Notes: a model not told the origin generated them from the sequence alone. DNA of 64,000 nucleotides from Roseicyclus sediminis (GCF_025515305.1 NZ_JAOPHT010000013.1:43020-107019); one strand, 5' to 3'. Positions 14,344 through 22,574 are shown, numbered from the stretch's first letter. Made by a program: numbers and translations.

Positions 14344-14647
14344 CGATAGGTGCCGCGATCCCGATCTGATCGGGCACACGAACCGGAGGTCTGCACCGCG
14401 ACGCCGACCCTGCGCCTAATCCAGGACAACCGCGAGAATGTCCGGCCCCCTCTGTTTCGGGCCGTTCACCAAGCAAGCTGCCGGACAATACGAAGGTCCG
14501 CGAGGCTTGCGCCCCAATTCCTCGCGCCGACCGGCGCTTTTATCGGCCATGACGATCGAAATTCCCGTTCAAGCCTTACCTCTTCACGGGATAACTGGCG
14601 GTTCCTTCGGGAACCGCCTTTTTTCCTCGGTCACGCCGAATGAAATG
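14344..14647 (+). other. Gene-free stretch with a terminator; possible long 3' UTR or small RNA
   Basis: No convincing protein frame is visible on either strand between the 73-codon gene and the small exported protein gene at 14648. The only clear element is the intrinsic terminator at 14597-14624. The 250 bases before it could be a long 3' UTR of the small gene or an independent small RNA. Confidence 0.4.
14597..14624 (+). terminator. Rho-independent terminator with UUCG tetraloop
   Basis: GGCGGTTCC (14597-14605) pairs perfectly with GGAACCGCC (14610-14618) around a TTCG tetraloop, followed by six Ts. It is a textbook intrinsic terminator for plus-strand transcription. Confidence 0.9.
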
Positions 14648-14863
14648 TCAGATCGAATTCCTCGCTTCCGTCGGCTTCACCGGTGTCTTCGGTGAAAGCG
14701 CGCCTGCCGAAACCGGTGTCGGAAGCGGATCCTTCTTGGCCGGCGCCAGGGCAATGTCGGCCGGTTTCTCCGACGAGGTGGTCCACTCGATCGGCAGATT
14801 GCCGGCCGAAGCCGCGAAAGGCAGCGCTGCGGCAACGAAACAGGACAGGATCAAACGGGTCAT
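14648..14863 (-). CDS. Small exported protein of unknown function (71 aa)
   Basis: A 71-residue product starting MTRLILSCFVAAALPFAASA, a typical Sec signal peptide with likely cleavage after ASA near residue 20. The remaining 50 residues are Pro- and Lys-rich (EKPADIALAPAKKDPLPTP), probably unstructured and periplasmic. GGGAGA lies 7-8 bases before the ATG at 14863, which decides this start over an upstream in-frame ATG. No family recognised. It converges with the terminator of the preceding plus-strand unit and follows rpsI on the same strand, beyond the rpsI terminator. Confidence 0.6.
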   Translation of the reverse strand: MTRLILSCFVAAALPFAASAGNLPIEWTTSSEKPADIALAPAKKDPLPTPVSAGALSPKTPVKPTEARNSI

Positions 14864-15017
14864 GATCGGGTCTCCCTCTATCATCGCAACGATTTAGTCG
14901 GGAGGCCGGGACAGAGGCCCGCACCTCCGCGCGGCGCGATATGGGAAACGTCCGGCGCGCAATGAAGCGGCGCTCACGCGGATGTGAGCATGGTCGGCAA
15001 ACCTTTGCGCACAAAGG

Positions 15018-15044
15018 AAAAGGGCCGCCCGAAGGCGGCCCTTT
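15018..15044 (-). terminator. Terminator of the rplM-rpsI operon
   Basis: GGGCCGCC (15022-15029) pairs with GGCGGCCC (15034-15041) around a four-base loop. On the minus strand the hairpin is followed by TTTTCCTTT. It lies 19 bp beyond the rpsI stop codon, so it ends the ribosomal protein operon. Confidence 0.85.
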
Positions 15045-15062
15045 CCGGGATACTGATCGCGA

Positions 15063-15560
15063 TCAGCGCTTCGAGAACTGGAAGCTACGACGCGCCTTGC
15101 GGCGGCCGAACTTCTTGCGTTCCACCACGCGGCTGTCGCGCGTCAGGAAGCCTGCCGCCTTGAGCGCGCCGCGGAGCGACGGCTCGTAGAGTTGCAGCGC
15201 CTTGGAGATGCCGTGCTTGACCGCACCGGCCTGGCCCGAGAGGCCGCCGCCCTTGACGGTCGCCATCACGTCGAACTGGTCCTCGACGCCGGCCACGGAG
15301 AACGGCTGACGCAGGATCATCTGCAGCACGGGACGGGCGAAATAGGCAGCCATTTCCTTGCCGTTCACGGTGACCTTGCCGGAGCCCGGTTTGATCCAGA
15401 CGCGGGCGACCGCGTCCTTCCGCTTGCCGGTGGCGTAGGAGCGGCCCAGCGCGTCGCGCACCGGGGTGCGCGGGGTGTCGTCGAAAACGGCGGTCGCGGG
15501 CGCATCGGTCCCGTCCACGGCGCCCTTGAGCTCGTCGAGCGAAGTGAGAGTCTCGGCCAT
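15063..15560 (-). CDS. rpsI: 30S ribosomal protein S9
   Basis: A 165-residue ribosomal protein. The conserved S9 core is clear: [20 protein letters not shown] near residue 41, then [10 protein letters not shown], a [24 protein letters not shown] segment, and the basic C-terminal tail ([20 protein letters not shown]) whose last Arg contacts P-site tRNA. An N-terminal extension of about 38 residues is usual in alphaproteobacteria. It is separated from rplM by 3 bp, the standard rplM-rpsI order. Confidence 0.98.
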   Translation of the reverse strand: MAETLTSLDELKGAVDGTDAPATAVFDDTPRTPVRDALGRSYATGKRKDAVARVWIKPGSGKVTVNGKEMAAYFARPVLQMILRQPFSVAGVEDQFDVMATVKGGGLSGQAGAVKHGISKALQLYEPSLRGALKAAGFLTRDSRVVERKKFGRRKARRSFQFSKR

Positions 15561-15563
15561 GGG

Positions 15564-16025
15564 TTACCCTTCCCGCGTGTTCTTGGGGTTCATCGAACGG
15601 ACGTCGAGCACGGTCGGCTTCTGCGCCTCGTGCGGATGCTCGGCACCTGCGTAGACACGCAGGTTGGTCATCTGCTGACGCGACAGGCGGTTGCCCGGAA
15701 GCATCCGCTTGACGGCCTGCATCACGACGCGCTCGGGGTGCGCGCCTTCCAGGATCTGGCCGGTGGTGCGCGACTTGATCCCGCCCGGATACCCGGTGTG
15801 CCAGTAGTTCGGCTTGTTGCGCTTGTTGCCCGTCACCTGCACCTTGTCGGCGTTGATGACGATGACGTTGTCGCCCATGTCCATGGAGGGGGTGAACGTC
15901 GGCTTGTGCTTGCCGCGCAGCCGCATGGCGATGATCGAGGCGAGACGGCCCAGAACGACGCCTTCCGCGTCGATCAGGATCCATTCCTTCTCGATGTCCG
16001 CCGGAGTGGCAGAGAAGGTTTTCAT
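15564..16025 (-). CDS. rplM: 50S ribosomal protein L13
   Basis: A 153-residue early-assembly large-subunit protein. It starts [20 protein letters not shown] and contains the family motifs [29 protein letters not shown], and [14 protein letters not shown]. It is followed by rpsI in the same operon. The upstream region contains a likely promoter and a strong leader hairpin. Confidence 0.98.
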   Translation of the reverse strand: MKTFSATPADIEKEWILIDAEGVVLGRLASIIAMRLRGKHKPTFTPSMDMGDNVIVINADKVQVTGNKRNKPNYWHTGYPGGIKSRTTGQILEGAHPERVVMQAVKRMLPGNRLSRQQMTNLRVYAGAEHPHEAQKPTVLDVRSMNPKNTREG

Positions 16026-16068
16026 CTGGTCTTCCTTTCGGGGGCCGGGGGAACCGGCCGGAATGACG

Positions 16069-16101
16069 AAGGGGCGCGCGGACGGGCCGGACGCGCCCCT
16101 T
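16069..16101 (-). promoter_or_regulatory. Leader hairpin in the rplM mRNA
   Basis: AAGGGGCGCG (16069-16078) pairs with CGCGCCCCTT (16092-16101), a ten-base perfect stem around a 13-base loop, 44 bases before the rplM start. There is no T-tract, so it is more likely an mRNA leader structure than a terminator. L13 autoregulates its own mRNA in E. coli; whether this stem plays such a role is unknown. Confidence 0.35.
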
Positions 16102-16116
16102 GGGTGGATGGCGGTG

Positions 16117-16143
16117 TTCTAAGCATTCCGCGCGCCGCGTCAA
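16117..16143 (-). promoter_or_regulatory. Putative rplM-rpsI promoter
   Basis: On the minus strand TTGACG (16143-16138) is followed 15 bases later by TTAGAA (16122-16117). This would start transcription just before the leader hairpin at 16069-16101. Judged by eye; the spacing is short. Confidence 0.35.
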
Positions 16144-16287
16144 GCGGCACGATTTCCAGAAACCTGTTTCATTTCAAATGTTTGAAGATAGGGTATTATT
16201 TTACCCCATGGTTTTTCCACCATCCGGAGGTGAAACGGCGCCGCGCGGTGCTCGCACGGCGCCACGGATGGCCGCAATCACGGCGGA

Positions 16288-16644
16288 TCAGCCCTCGATC
16301 TTGCGCCGGAACAGCAGCCGTTCGGCCGTGTAGACGAGGATCGCGCCACCAACGGCCCCCACCGCCGCAATGCCCAGAAGCACGATCACATCCACCGGCC
16401 CGCCGATATCGGCCAGGTGCGAATCCGTCATCGCCATGACGAACCAGACAGCCAGCACCGCGCCCACCGGCATGAAGAGTTGCGCGATCAGGAATTGCCG
16501 CATCCCCATCGTCCGGTCGCGGACGAGGACATAGAGGTAGGCGGCCGTGACGAGGAAAGCCGCCGCCACCATGGCCCAGAAGAGGCCGCGTCCGAAGATC
16601 TCCTCGAAGACCGCGATCATTGTCTGAAAGGTAAGGTCCTTCAT
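16288..16644 (-). CDS. Small integral membrane protein (DUF5368-like)
   Basis: A 118-residue protein with three predicted membrane helices (residues about 20-42, 55-75, and 84-107) and a basic C-terminus. It resembles the DUF5368 family, which I associate with Rhodobacteraceae sulfide-oxidoreductase loci; this family name is recalled rather than checked. It starts 13 bp after the stop of the flavoprotein gene and is clearly in the same operon, so it may anchor that enzyme to the membrane or pass electrons to quinone. Confidence 0.65.
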   Translation of the reverse strand: MKDLTFQTMIAVFEEIFGRGLFWAMVAAAFLVTAAYLYVLVRDRTMGMRQFLIAQLFMPVGAVLAVWFVMAMTDSHLADIGGPVDVIVLLGIAAVGAVGGAILVYTAERLLFRRKIEG

Positions 16645-16657
16645 CTCCGTCTCCTCC

Positions 16658-17974
16658 TCACGCGTCGCCGCGCAGCATGGCGTTGTAGGTGGCCTTGAGC
16701 GCGATCTCCTTCATCAGCCAGCTGATCCAGAGTTCCTCGAGCGGCGCGATGATGCCGGGGAAGGAGGGCGTCAGGTTGTTCTGGTAGTCGAACTCGATCA
16801 GCATCGCGCGTCCGATCCGGGTGATGAGCGGACAGGACGTGTAGCCGTTGTAGGTTTCGGTCCCCTCCCCGCCCTGGATGGTGGCGACGAGGTGATCCTC
16901 GACCACCGGCACCTGCCACTTGACGCTCGCCGCCGTCTTGCCCTTCGGCACGCCGGCCACGTCACCGACGGCCCAGATCTCGGGATAGCGCGCATGGCGC
17001 AGCGTCGCGGGATCGACCTCGGCCCAGCCCTGGTCGGTCCAGCGGTCGGCCCAGGCCAGCCCGCTGTCGAACATGAACTGCGGCGCGCGCTGTGGCGGAA
17101 TGACGTGGAGATAGTCGTACTCCTCCTCCCGCGCGAAGCCGTCGGCATCGGTGAAGGTCGCGATCTTCCGTCCCGGATCAATGGCTTGCAGCGTGTGGTT
17201 CATCCGCGTCTCGATCCCCCGGTCGCCGAACAGCATCCGCACCTTCTCGGCCACGATCGGCACACCGAAAAGCGCGCCCTGCGGTGCGGCATAGACGATC
17301 TCGGCCGCGCCTCGGTTGCCGGCGCGACGCAGGCGGTCATCGATCAGGAAGGTGTGCTTGAGCGGCGCGCCCGCGCATTTCATCTCGGTCGCGGGCCGGG
17401 TGAACAGGCCCCTGCCCCCCTCCTCGACGAAGCGGCTCGCCGCCTCCCACGTCCGCGCGGCGTAGTCCGGCCCGGCATAGAGCGCGCCGATCCCGTCGCG
17501 GCCCACCATGTCGAGCGAGAAGCCCTCTATCGCGTCGTGGTCGAGAACGAGGCCCGGCGCCAGCACGAGGTAGTCGTAGGACAGGCTCTCGCCGCCTTCG
17601 GTGTCGACGGTCCTGATCTCGGGATCGACCGCCGCGACCCGGTCGGGGATCAGCGTCACGCCGCGCGGCAGCCAGTCGGTGGTCTGGCTGACGACGTAGC
17701 CCGGCGGTTTCAGCCCGGCGGCGACGAGCGACAGGCCGGGCTGGTAGAGATGCTCGGCCCGCGGGTCGATCAGGGTGATCTGGGCCCCCTCGAGTCGCCG
17801 CACCAGCCGGTTGGCAAGCGCGGTGCCTGCGGCACCCGCCCCGATGATGACGATGCGCGCCGAGGTGGACACGGCCTGGGCGCGCGCGGTCTGGCCGGGC
17901 AGCGCCACGGCCGCCCCACCCGCCGCGGCCAGCGCCAGGAACGCGCGGCGATCGGTACGGAAATCCTCTTTCAT
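16658..17974 (-). CDS. Sulfide:quinone oxidoreductase-like flavoprotein with Tat signal
   Basis: A 438-residue FAD enzyme. It begins with a twin-arginine signal (DRRAFLALAAAGG, cleavage near residue 33), followed by the dinucleotide-binding motif VIIGAGAAGTALANRLVRR. A conserved Cys sits in MKCAGAPLKH near residue 180 and a second in YNGYTSCPLITR near 376, the pair expected for SQR and flavocytochrome c sulfide dehydrogenase. The second FAD segment YPEIWAVGDVAGVP lies near 325. It probably oxidises sulfide or persulfide in the periplasm. It forms an operon with the small membrane protein gene. An FnrL box and an inverted repeat lie 40-81 bp upstream. Confidence 0.82.
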   Translation of the reverse strand: MKEDFRTDRRAFLALAAAGGAAVALPGQTARAQAVSTSARIVIIGAGAAGTALANRLVRRLEGAQITLIDPRAEHLYQPGLSLVAAGLKPPGYVVSQTTDWLPRGVTLIPDRVAAVDPEIRTVDTEGGESLSYDYLVLAPGLVLDHDAIEGFSLDMVGRDGIGALYAGPDYAARTWEAASRFVEEGGRGLFTRPATEMKCAGAPLKHTFLIDDRLRRAGNRGAAEIVYAAPQGALFGVPIVAEKVRMLFGDRGIETRMNHTLQAIDPGRKIATFTDADGFAREEEYDYLHVIPPQRAPQFMFDSGLAWADRWTDQGWAEVDPATLRHARYPEIWAVGDVAGVPKGKTAASVKWQVPVVEDHLVATIQGGEGTETYNGYTSCPLITRIGRAMLIEFDYQNNLTPSFPGIIAPLEELWISWLMKEIALKATYNAMLRGDA

Positions 17975-18013
17975 GTCGGCTGCATCCCTTTCACTCGATT
18001 GCGGTCACGCGCG

Positions 18014-18037
18014 ATATAGTGAACATCGTCAATATAT
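18014..18037. promoter_or_regulatory. AT-rich inverted repeat upstream of the sulfide oxidoreductase gene
   Basis: ATATAGTGA (18014-18022) and TCAATATAT (18029-18037) form an inverted repeat with eight of nine arm positions paired around a 6-base centre. It lies 40 bp upstream of the flavoprotein start. AT-rich dyads of this kind are bound by ArsR-type persulfide sensors (BigR/SqrR) at sulfide-oxidation genes. No such regulator gene is in the window, so the link is inference. Confidence 0.4.
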
Positions 18038-18041
18038 GCCC

Positions 18042-18055
18042 TTGACCTGGATCAA
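18042..18055. promoter_or_regulatory. FNR/FnrL-type box
   Basis: TTGACCTGGATCAA matches the FnrL consensus TTGA-N6-TCAA exactly. It lies 68-81 bp upstream of the flavoprotein gene and 183-196 bp upstream of speD. Its position next to the sulfide-oxidoreductase promoter suggests oxygen control of that operon. Confidence 0.6.
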
Positions 18056-18120
18056 TCGGCCCCGCGTCACGGTCGCAGCGAAAAATAAATTTGCGAAATC
18101 CCGGATTTTTCCTTGATCCG

Positions 18121-18205
18121 ACTCGGGTGCACCCTTAGGTCGCCGCCCACGAAACCGGGACCGATCCCAACCTCGGAGCTTCCGGGGGGGCGCTAAGGAC
18201 CCACC
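18121..18205 (+). promoter_or_regulatory. Structured 5' leader of speD (candidate regulatory RNA)
   Basis: CCTTAG (18133-18138) pairs with CTAAGG (18193-18198), extended outside by GGGT (18125-18128) with ACCC (18199-18202). Inside lie two hairpins: GGGA-CCGA-TCCC (18157-18168) and CCTCGG-AGCTT-CCGGGG (18171-18187). The result is a closed multi-branch fold ending 35 bp before the speD start, which carries AAGGGGGAG as ribosome-binding site. I do not recognise a known SAM or polyamine riboswitch class. It is a candidate cis-regulatory RNA. Confidence 0.4.
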
Positions 18206-18237
18206 ACATCAATCTGCTGGTAAGAAGGGGGAGCGCC

Positions 18238-18735
18238 ATGACCCGCGCCGACCTCTTCCAACTGGGGACTGGTCTGGAGACAGGCGCCCATGCGGAAGAC
18301 ACCCGCAGCCCTTCGGCTGCACGTGACCTATTCGACGAGACCCGGGACGATCATTTCATCCGACGCGATGGAACCGTCTTCGCGGGCACGCACCTGATCA
18401 TCGAGGTGGAGAACGGCACCGGCCTCGACGACGAGGACCGCATCGCACAGGCCTTCCGGGATTGCGTGACCGAATGCGGTGCCACGCTTCTGCACATCCA
18501 CACGCACAAGTTCAGCCCGCAGGGCGTCTCGGGCGTGGCGGTGCTGGCCGAAAGCCACATCTCGGTCCACACCTGGCCCGAGATCGGCTATGGCGCGTTC
18601 GACGTCTTCATGTGCGGGGATGCCGACCCCTGGCGCGCGGTCGATGTCCTGAAACGGGCCTTCGTCACCGAGACGGTCCACGTGAAGGAACTGCGCCGAG
18701 GCGAGGGGCTGGTCGCCGAAAGCGTCGCGGCCTGA
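18238..18735 (+). CDS. speD: S-adenosylmethionine decarboxylase (SpeD)
   Basis: A 165-residue proenzyme that self-cleaves to give a pyruvoyl cofactor and decarboxylates SAM, supplying aminopropyl groups for spermidine. The cleavage motif ESHIS is at residues 105-109, with Ser106 the pyruvoyl precursor. HIHTHKFSPQGVSGV just before it and HTWPEIGYGAFDVF after it are family hallmarks. The N-terminal 40 residues are an extra, probably flexible, extension. The matching spermidine synthase speE lies 580 bp downstream on the same strand, separated by an opposing gene. A structured leader precedes the start. Confidence 0.93.
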   Translation: MTRADLFQLGTGLETGAHAEDTRSPSAARDLFDETRDDHFIRRDGTVFAGTHLIIEVENGTGLDDEDRIAQAFRDCVTECGATLLHIHTHKFSPQGVSGVAVLAESHISVHTWPEIGYGAFDVFMCGDADPWRAVDVLKRAFVTETVHVKELRRGEGLVAESVAA

Positions 18736-18757
18736 GCCGCAAGGCTGGTCACGCGCC

Positions 18758-19201
18758 TCAGCGGAACGTGACCAGCCAGACGCCGCAGATCACCATCGCC
18801 GCCCCGGCCAGCTTGCCGAGGCTGAGGTCCGTCGCCGGCACGCCCAACAGGCCGAAATGGCCGAAGATCATCCCGGCAAGCACCTGCCCCGACACGAGCA
18901 GCACGAAGAAGGCGCCGACGCCGATGCGCGGGATCAGGAACGACGAACCGATGATGAGCCCCGCGCTCATGACGCCGGCGGTGAGCAGCAGCGGCGGCAG
19001 CCCCGCGATCCGCTGGAACTCCGCGGTCCGGGCGCCCGTGGCAAGCGCGATGGCGAGCGAGGAGACGAGCGCGACGGCGAAGAACGGAACGTTGGCCATG
19101 GGTCCCGAACCCAGGATGCGCGCAGTCTGGGTGACCATCGGCAGGTAGATGGAGATGATCGCGCCCATGGCGAGCGCAAGAAGTACGAGGGGGATCGTCA
19201 T
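18758..19201 (-). CDS. DMT-family transporter of the DUF606/YdcZ type
   Basis: A 147-residue protein with five hydrophobic helices and little else, matching the short DUF606 half-size members of the drug/metabolite transporter superfamily, which act as pairs or dimers. The ATG at 19201 (MTIPLVLLALAMGAIIS) is chosen because the upstream in-frame extension is polar and lacks a ribosome-binding site. It lies on the opposite strand between speD and speE. Export of polyamines would be an attractive guess but nothing in the sequence shows it. Confidence 0.78.
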   Translation of the reverse strand: MTIPLVLLALAMGAIISIYLPMVTQTARILGSGPMANVPFFAVALVSSLAIALATGARTAEFQRIAGLPPLLLTAGVMSAGLIIGSSFLIPRIGVGAFFVLLVSGQVLAGMIFGHFGLLGVPATDLSLGKLAGAAMVICGVWLVTFR

Positions 19202-19313
19202 GGGGTCCCTTTCAGCCGGAGCGGGCGAGAATGCCCCGCGCAAGACCCAAGCACAATCGGCCAGGCCCTCATAGACGCGGCCTGAACCAGACCACGGAAA
19301 AGGAGCGGACGCG

Positions 19314-20159
19314 ATGGATGGATGGAGTGTCGAACGCCTGCACGCGGATCACGCGCAGGCCCTTCGCATGGCGGTGGAGCACTACGACAGCGCGACGGAT
19401 CACCAGCGCATCCGCGTGTTCGAGAACCCGACCTTCGGCAGGGTCATGACGCTCGACGGCGTGGTGCAGGTGACCGAGGCCGACAACTTCATCTACCACG
19501 AGATGCTGACCCATGTGCCAATCCTGGCGCACGGCGCCGTGCGTCGCGTCCTGATCGTTGGCGGCGGCGATGGTGGCATGGCCCGCGAGGCCCTGAAACA
19601 CGAAGCCGTCGAACAGGTCACGATGGTCGAGATCGACGGCGCCGTGGTCGACTTCTGCCGCCAATACCTGCCGGGCATATCGGCGGGCGCCTTCGACGAC
19701 CCGCGCCTCGACCTCGTCATCGCGGACGGGGCCGATTTCATGCGCCAGAACCGGGACGAGTACGACGTCATCATCGTGGATTCGACCGACCCGGTGGGTC
19801 CGGGCGAGGTCCTGTTCACCGACAGCTTCTACGGACACGCGAAGGCGCGGCTGGCCGAAGGCGGCATCCTCGTCACGCAGAACGGCGTGCCCTTCCTGCA
19901 GGGCGAGGAACTGGCCGGCACGATGCGGGCCTTCCGCGCGCTCTTCGCCGATCCGACCTGCTATCTCGCGACGGTGCCGACCTATTCGGGCGGGCCGATG
20001 GCCTTCGGCTGGGGCACCGATGGCGATGCGCGGAAGGTGGATATCGGGACGCTGCGCGACCGTTTCGAGGCGTCCGGGATCGTGACGGACTACTACACCC
20101 CCGAGGTGCATCTCGGCGCCTTCGCGCTGCCGCCCTACATCGCGCGGCATCTGGGCTAG
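19314..20159 (+). CDS. speE: Spermidine synthase (polyamine aminopropyltransferase)
   Basis: A 281-residue cytoplasmic enzyme that transfers the aminopropyl group of decarboxylated SAM to putrescine. The substrate-binding segments are clear: a QRIRVFENPTFGRVMTLDG region near residue 31, VLIVGGGDGGMAREALKH near 79, and the catalytic DSTDPVGPGEVLF near 155. The Rossmann-like fold and length match the family. Together with speD at 18238 it completes the spermidine branch. GGAG (AAAAGGAGC) lies 10-14 bases before the ATG. Confidence 0.96.
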   Translation: MDGWSVERLHADHAQALRMAVEHYDSATDHQRIRVFENPTFGRVMTLDGVVQVTEADNFIYHEMLTHVPILAHGAVRRVLIVGGGDGGMAREALKHEAVEQVTMVEIDGAVVDFCRQYLPGISAGAFDDPRLDLVIADGADFMRQNRDEYDVIIVDSTDPVGPGEVLFTDSFYGHAKARLAEGGILVTQNGVPFLQGEELAGTMRAFRALFADPTCYLATVPTYSGGPMAFGWGTDGDARKVDIGTLRDRFEASGIVTDYYTPEVHLGAFALPPYIARHLG

Positions 20160-20211
20160 AGGCCGGCTTCCCAGCGGAAAACGGGCCGGAGACGCAGGCG
20201 GTTCCGGCGCC

Positions 20212-21228
20212 TCAATCGGGCCGGCAGATCTCGCCCCGCACCGCGCCGAGGAGGGTCCGGAACGCGAGGCCCACCACCACGACGACAAGCGCGAGCAGCA
20301 CGGCAAGCCCGATGCCCTCGTGCAGCGCGCTGCCGATCGCGCGTCCGTAGGTGAAGGACGCGATCGACAGCGCCGCCAGAGGAAAGCTCAGCGCCCACCA
20401 CGACAGCGCGAAGGGCAGCGTCCTGAGTTTCGGCACCTGAACCAGCACCAGCGCCGCGAAGACATAGGCCATGTTGACCAGCATCTTCGCCGCCGGGTCG
20501 ACCCCGCCCGTCAGCCGGACATAGGCCACGAAGGCGACCGCGGGTGGCGCGATCAGGATGACCATGGTCGGGAACAGCCGGCCGGGGATCGGGTCGTGGA
20601 AGATCAGCCGGTTGAACACCAGCGTGAGCAGCACGACCCAGAAGATCATGCCGGCCGAGAAGAACAGCCACGAGGTCTCGACCCACCCCAGGCCCACGCC
20701 CGCCACGGGCACGATGACGTTGCCCACCGCCGGGATGAACCACGCGGGCGTCAGGTGCCCCACCTGGAAAGAGCGGTGGCTGATCCAGCCGGTGATGACG
20801 GCGATGGTCAGCACCCCCTGCCCCGCCATTCCCGCGATCCAGATCGGCTCGGCGATGGCGGGATAGGGCCCGGCAAGCGCCGTGGCCATCAGCAACAGCG
20901 AGATCGAGATCGTCGGGAAGAAGGCGAGCTTCACCGGGTGGTGCCATTCGGCCGCCACGGCGCCGGGGTGGCGTATCGCCTTGAGGATGTAGAGCGCCGC
21001 GATCAGCACGAAGGCCGCGAGCCCGATCCAGAGCATGCCCAGCGAGAGCGGCCCGGCAGAGGGATAGCTGCCCGCCGCGGAATGCAGCGCGAGCGTGAGC
21101 CCGAAAAGCCCCATCAGGATCGCGAAGAAGGTGACGGGCAGATGCTCGAGCCGGTTGCCCGTATCCGTCCCGGCTGACGTGGTCTCGGCCATCGGTTCCA
21201 TCCCGCCCAAGTTGCGCTCGTCAATCAT
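20212..21228 (-). CDS. TehA/SLAC1-family anion channel
   Basis: A 338-residue integral membrane protein with about ten helices after a 27-residue polar N-terminus. The segment LEHLPVTFFAILMGLFGLTL and the HPVKLAFFPTISISLL motif are typical of TehA, the bacterial homologue of the plant SLAC1 anion channel and linked to tellurite resistance. No tehB lies nearby. The start is uncertain: ATGs at 21228, 21201, and 21192 are all possible. It converges with speE. Confidence 0.85.
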   Translation of the reverse strand: MIDERNLGGMEPMAETTSAGTDTGNRLEHLPVTFFAILMGLFGLTLALHSAAGSYPSAGPLSLGMLWIGLAAFVLIAALYILKAIRHPGAVAAEWHHPVKLAFFPTISISLLLMATALAGPYPAIAEPIWIAGMAGQGVLTIAVITGWISHRSFQVGHLTPAWFIPAVGNVIVPVAGVGLGWVETSWLFFSAGMIFWVVLLTLVFNRLIFHDPIPGRLFPTMVILIAPPAVAFVAYVRLTGGVDPAAKMLVNMAYVFAALVLVQVPKLRTLPFALSWWALSFPLAALSIASFTYGRAIGSALHEGIGLAVLLALVVVVVGLAFRTLLGAVRGEICRPD

Positions 21229-21275
21229 CTACGCCGCCCGGCGCCCGATTGCAGCGCTGCGTCCTGTCGCAGGCC

Positions 21276-21698
21276 CTAGCGCTCGGGCGGGATCGAATAA
21301 GTGAGCGAGGCACGCGCCACGGGCGCATCCGTTCCTTCCGAGAACAGCAGACACTCGCCCACGGCGAGCACCCGCCCGAGCTTCAGCAGGCGGCACTCGC
21401 ACAGCAGGTCGCGGCCCGCCTCGGGCTTGCGCATGAAGTCGATGGAGCAGTTCGTGGTGACCGCCAGCGCCTTCGGGCCGATCATGGCGAGGATGGCGAG
21501 GTAGACCGAGACATCGGCGAGCGCGAACATAGATGGCCCCGAGACGGTGCCGCCGGGCCTCAGGTGTCGCTCGGCCACCGGCATGCGGACCGAAATCGAC
21601 AACTCGCCCACGCGCTCGATCACGAAATCGTCCGCCGTCTGCGGAAAGTCGGTTTGCAGGAACCGCGTCAACGCGGCCTCGTCCATCAAGATGCCCAT
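21276..21698 (-). CDS. PaaI-family thioesterase
   Basis: A 140-residue hotdog-fold acyl-CoA thioesterase. The core motif LRPGGTVSGPSMFALADVSVY (residues about 45-65) is the PaaI/YbgC-type active-site helix, and CSIDFMRKPEAGRDLLCEC is the following strand pair. The upstream gene on the opposite strand encodes an enoyl-CoA hydratase and shares a 78-bp divergent promoter region, so the two probably act on related CoA esters. Start ATG at 21698 (MGILMDEA). Confidence 0.85.
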   Translation of the reverse strand: MGILMDEAALTRFLQTDFPQTADDFVIERVGELSISVRMPVAERHLRPGGTVSGPSMFALADVSVYLAILAMIGPKALAVTTNCSIDFMRKPEAGRDLLCECRLLKLGRVLAVGECLLFSEGTDAPVARASLTYSIPPER

Positions 21699-21776
21699 TG
21701 CCTTGCCCTGTTCCCCCTTGCCTGTTTTGCCGCTAACGTGCCGCCCGGAGGCAAGACTGACAAGGGAGAGACAGGG

Positions 21777-22574
21777 GTGGCCGACGATATTCTCTTGCGC
21801 GAGGACCGCGGCGCGGTCAGCTGGCTGACGATGAACTCGCCGGGCAACCTGAACGCCTTGTCCGACGCGATGCTGGCCGAACTGACACGCGCCTTCCGCG
21901 AGCTGCAGGGGGCCGACAGCCAGCGGGTGATCGTGCTCAGGGGCGAAGGTAAGGCGTTCTGCGCCGGCCACGACCTCAAGGAAATGACCGCCAAGCGGCA
22001 GGCGAACGACGGCGGCGCATCGGCCTTGCGCGATCTCTTCGACCGCTGCGCGGCGATGATGCAGCTGATCCAGCGCCTGCCCCAGCCGGTCATCGCCGAG
22101 GTGCATGGCGTGGCGGCCGCCGCCGGGTGCCAGCTCGTCGCCTCCTGCGATCTCGCGGTGGCGGCCGAGGACACGCGCTTTGGCGTGAACGGGGTGAACA
22201 TCGGCCTGTTCTGCTCGACGCCCATGGTCGCGCTGTCGCGGAACGCACCGCGCAAGCAGGTCTTCGAGATGCTGACGACAGGTGAATTCGTCGATGCCCC
22301 CCGCGCCCGCGAGCTCGGCCTCGTCAACCGCGTCGTCCCGCGCGAGGCGCTGGCCGACGAGACCGCAGCGCTGGCCGAAAAGATCGCGGGCAAGCTTGGC
22401 TCGGCGGTGCGGATCGGCAAGCGTGCGTTCTACGAACAGCTCCAGCTGCCGCTCGACAGGGCCTACGAGATGACCGGGGCCGTGATGGTCGAGAACATGC
22501 TCAACCGCGACACCGCGGAGGGGATCGCGGCCTTCCTCGACAAACGCAAGCCGGAGTGGTCGCAGGAGGGGTGA
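21777..22574 (+). CDS. Enoyl-CoA hydratase/isomerase family protein
   Basis: A 265-residue crotonase-fold protein. The oxyanion-hole segments are present: GKAFCAGHDLKEM near residue 61 and HGVAAAAGCQLVASCDLAVA near 110. The family Glu positions are partly changed (GVNGVNIGLFCSTPM), so the exact reaction, hydration or another crotonase chemistry, is uncertain. A GTG start at 21777 is preferred: it is preceded by AGGGAGAG and gives the family's normal N-terminus. It is divergent from the thioesterase gene. Confidence 0.88.
   Translation: MADDILLREDRGAVSWLTMNSPGNLNALSDAMLAELTRAFRELQGADSQRVIVLRGEGKAFCAGHDLKEMTAKRQANDGGASALRDLFDRCAAMMQLIQRLPQPVIAEVHGVAAAAGCQLVASCDLAVAAEDTRFGVNGVNIGLFCSTPMVALSRNAPRKQVFEMLTTGEFVDAPRARELGLVNRVVPREALADETAALAEKIAGKLGSAVRIGKRAFYEQLQLPLDRAYEMTGAVMVENMLNRDTAEGIAAFLDKRKPEWSQEG

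Noticed and set aside
18121..18205. Assigning the speD leader to a known SAM riboswitch class
   Set aside because: Its stems do not match the layouts of SAM-I, SAM-II, or SAM/SAH that I can recall, so it is left unclassified.
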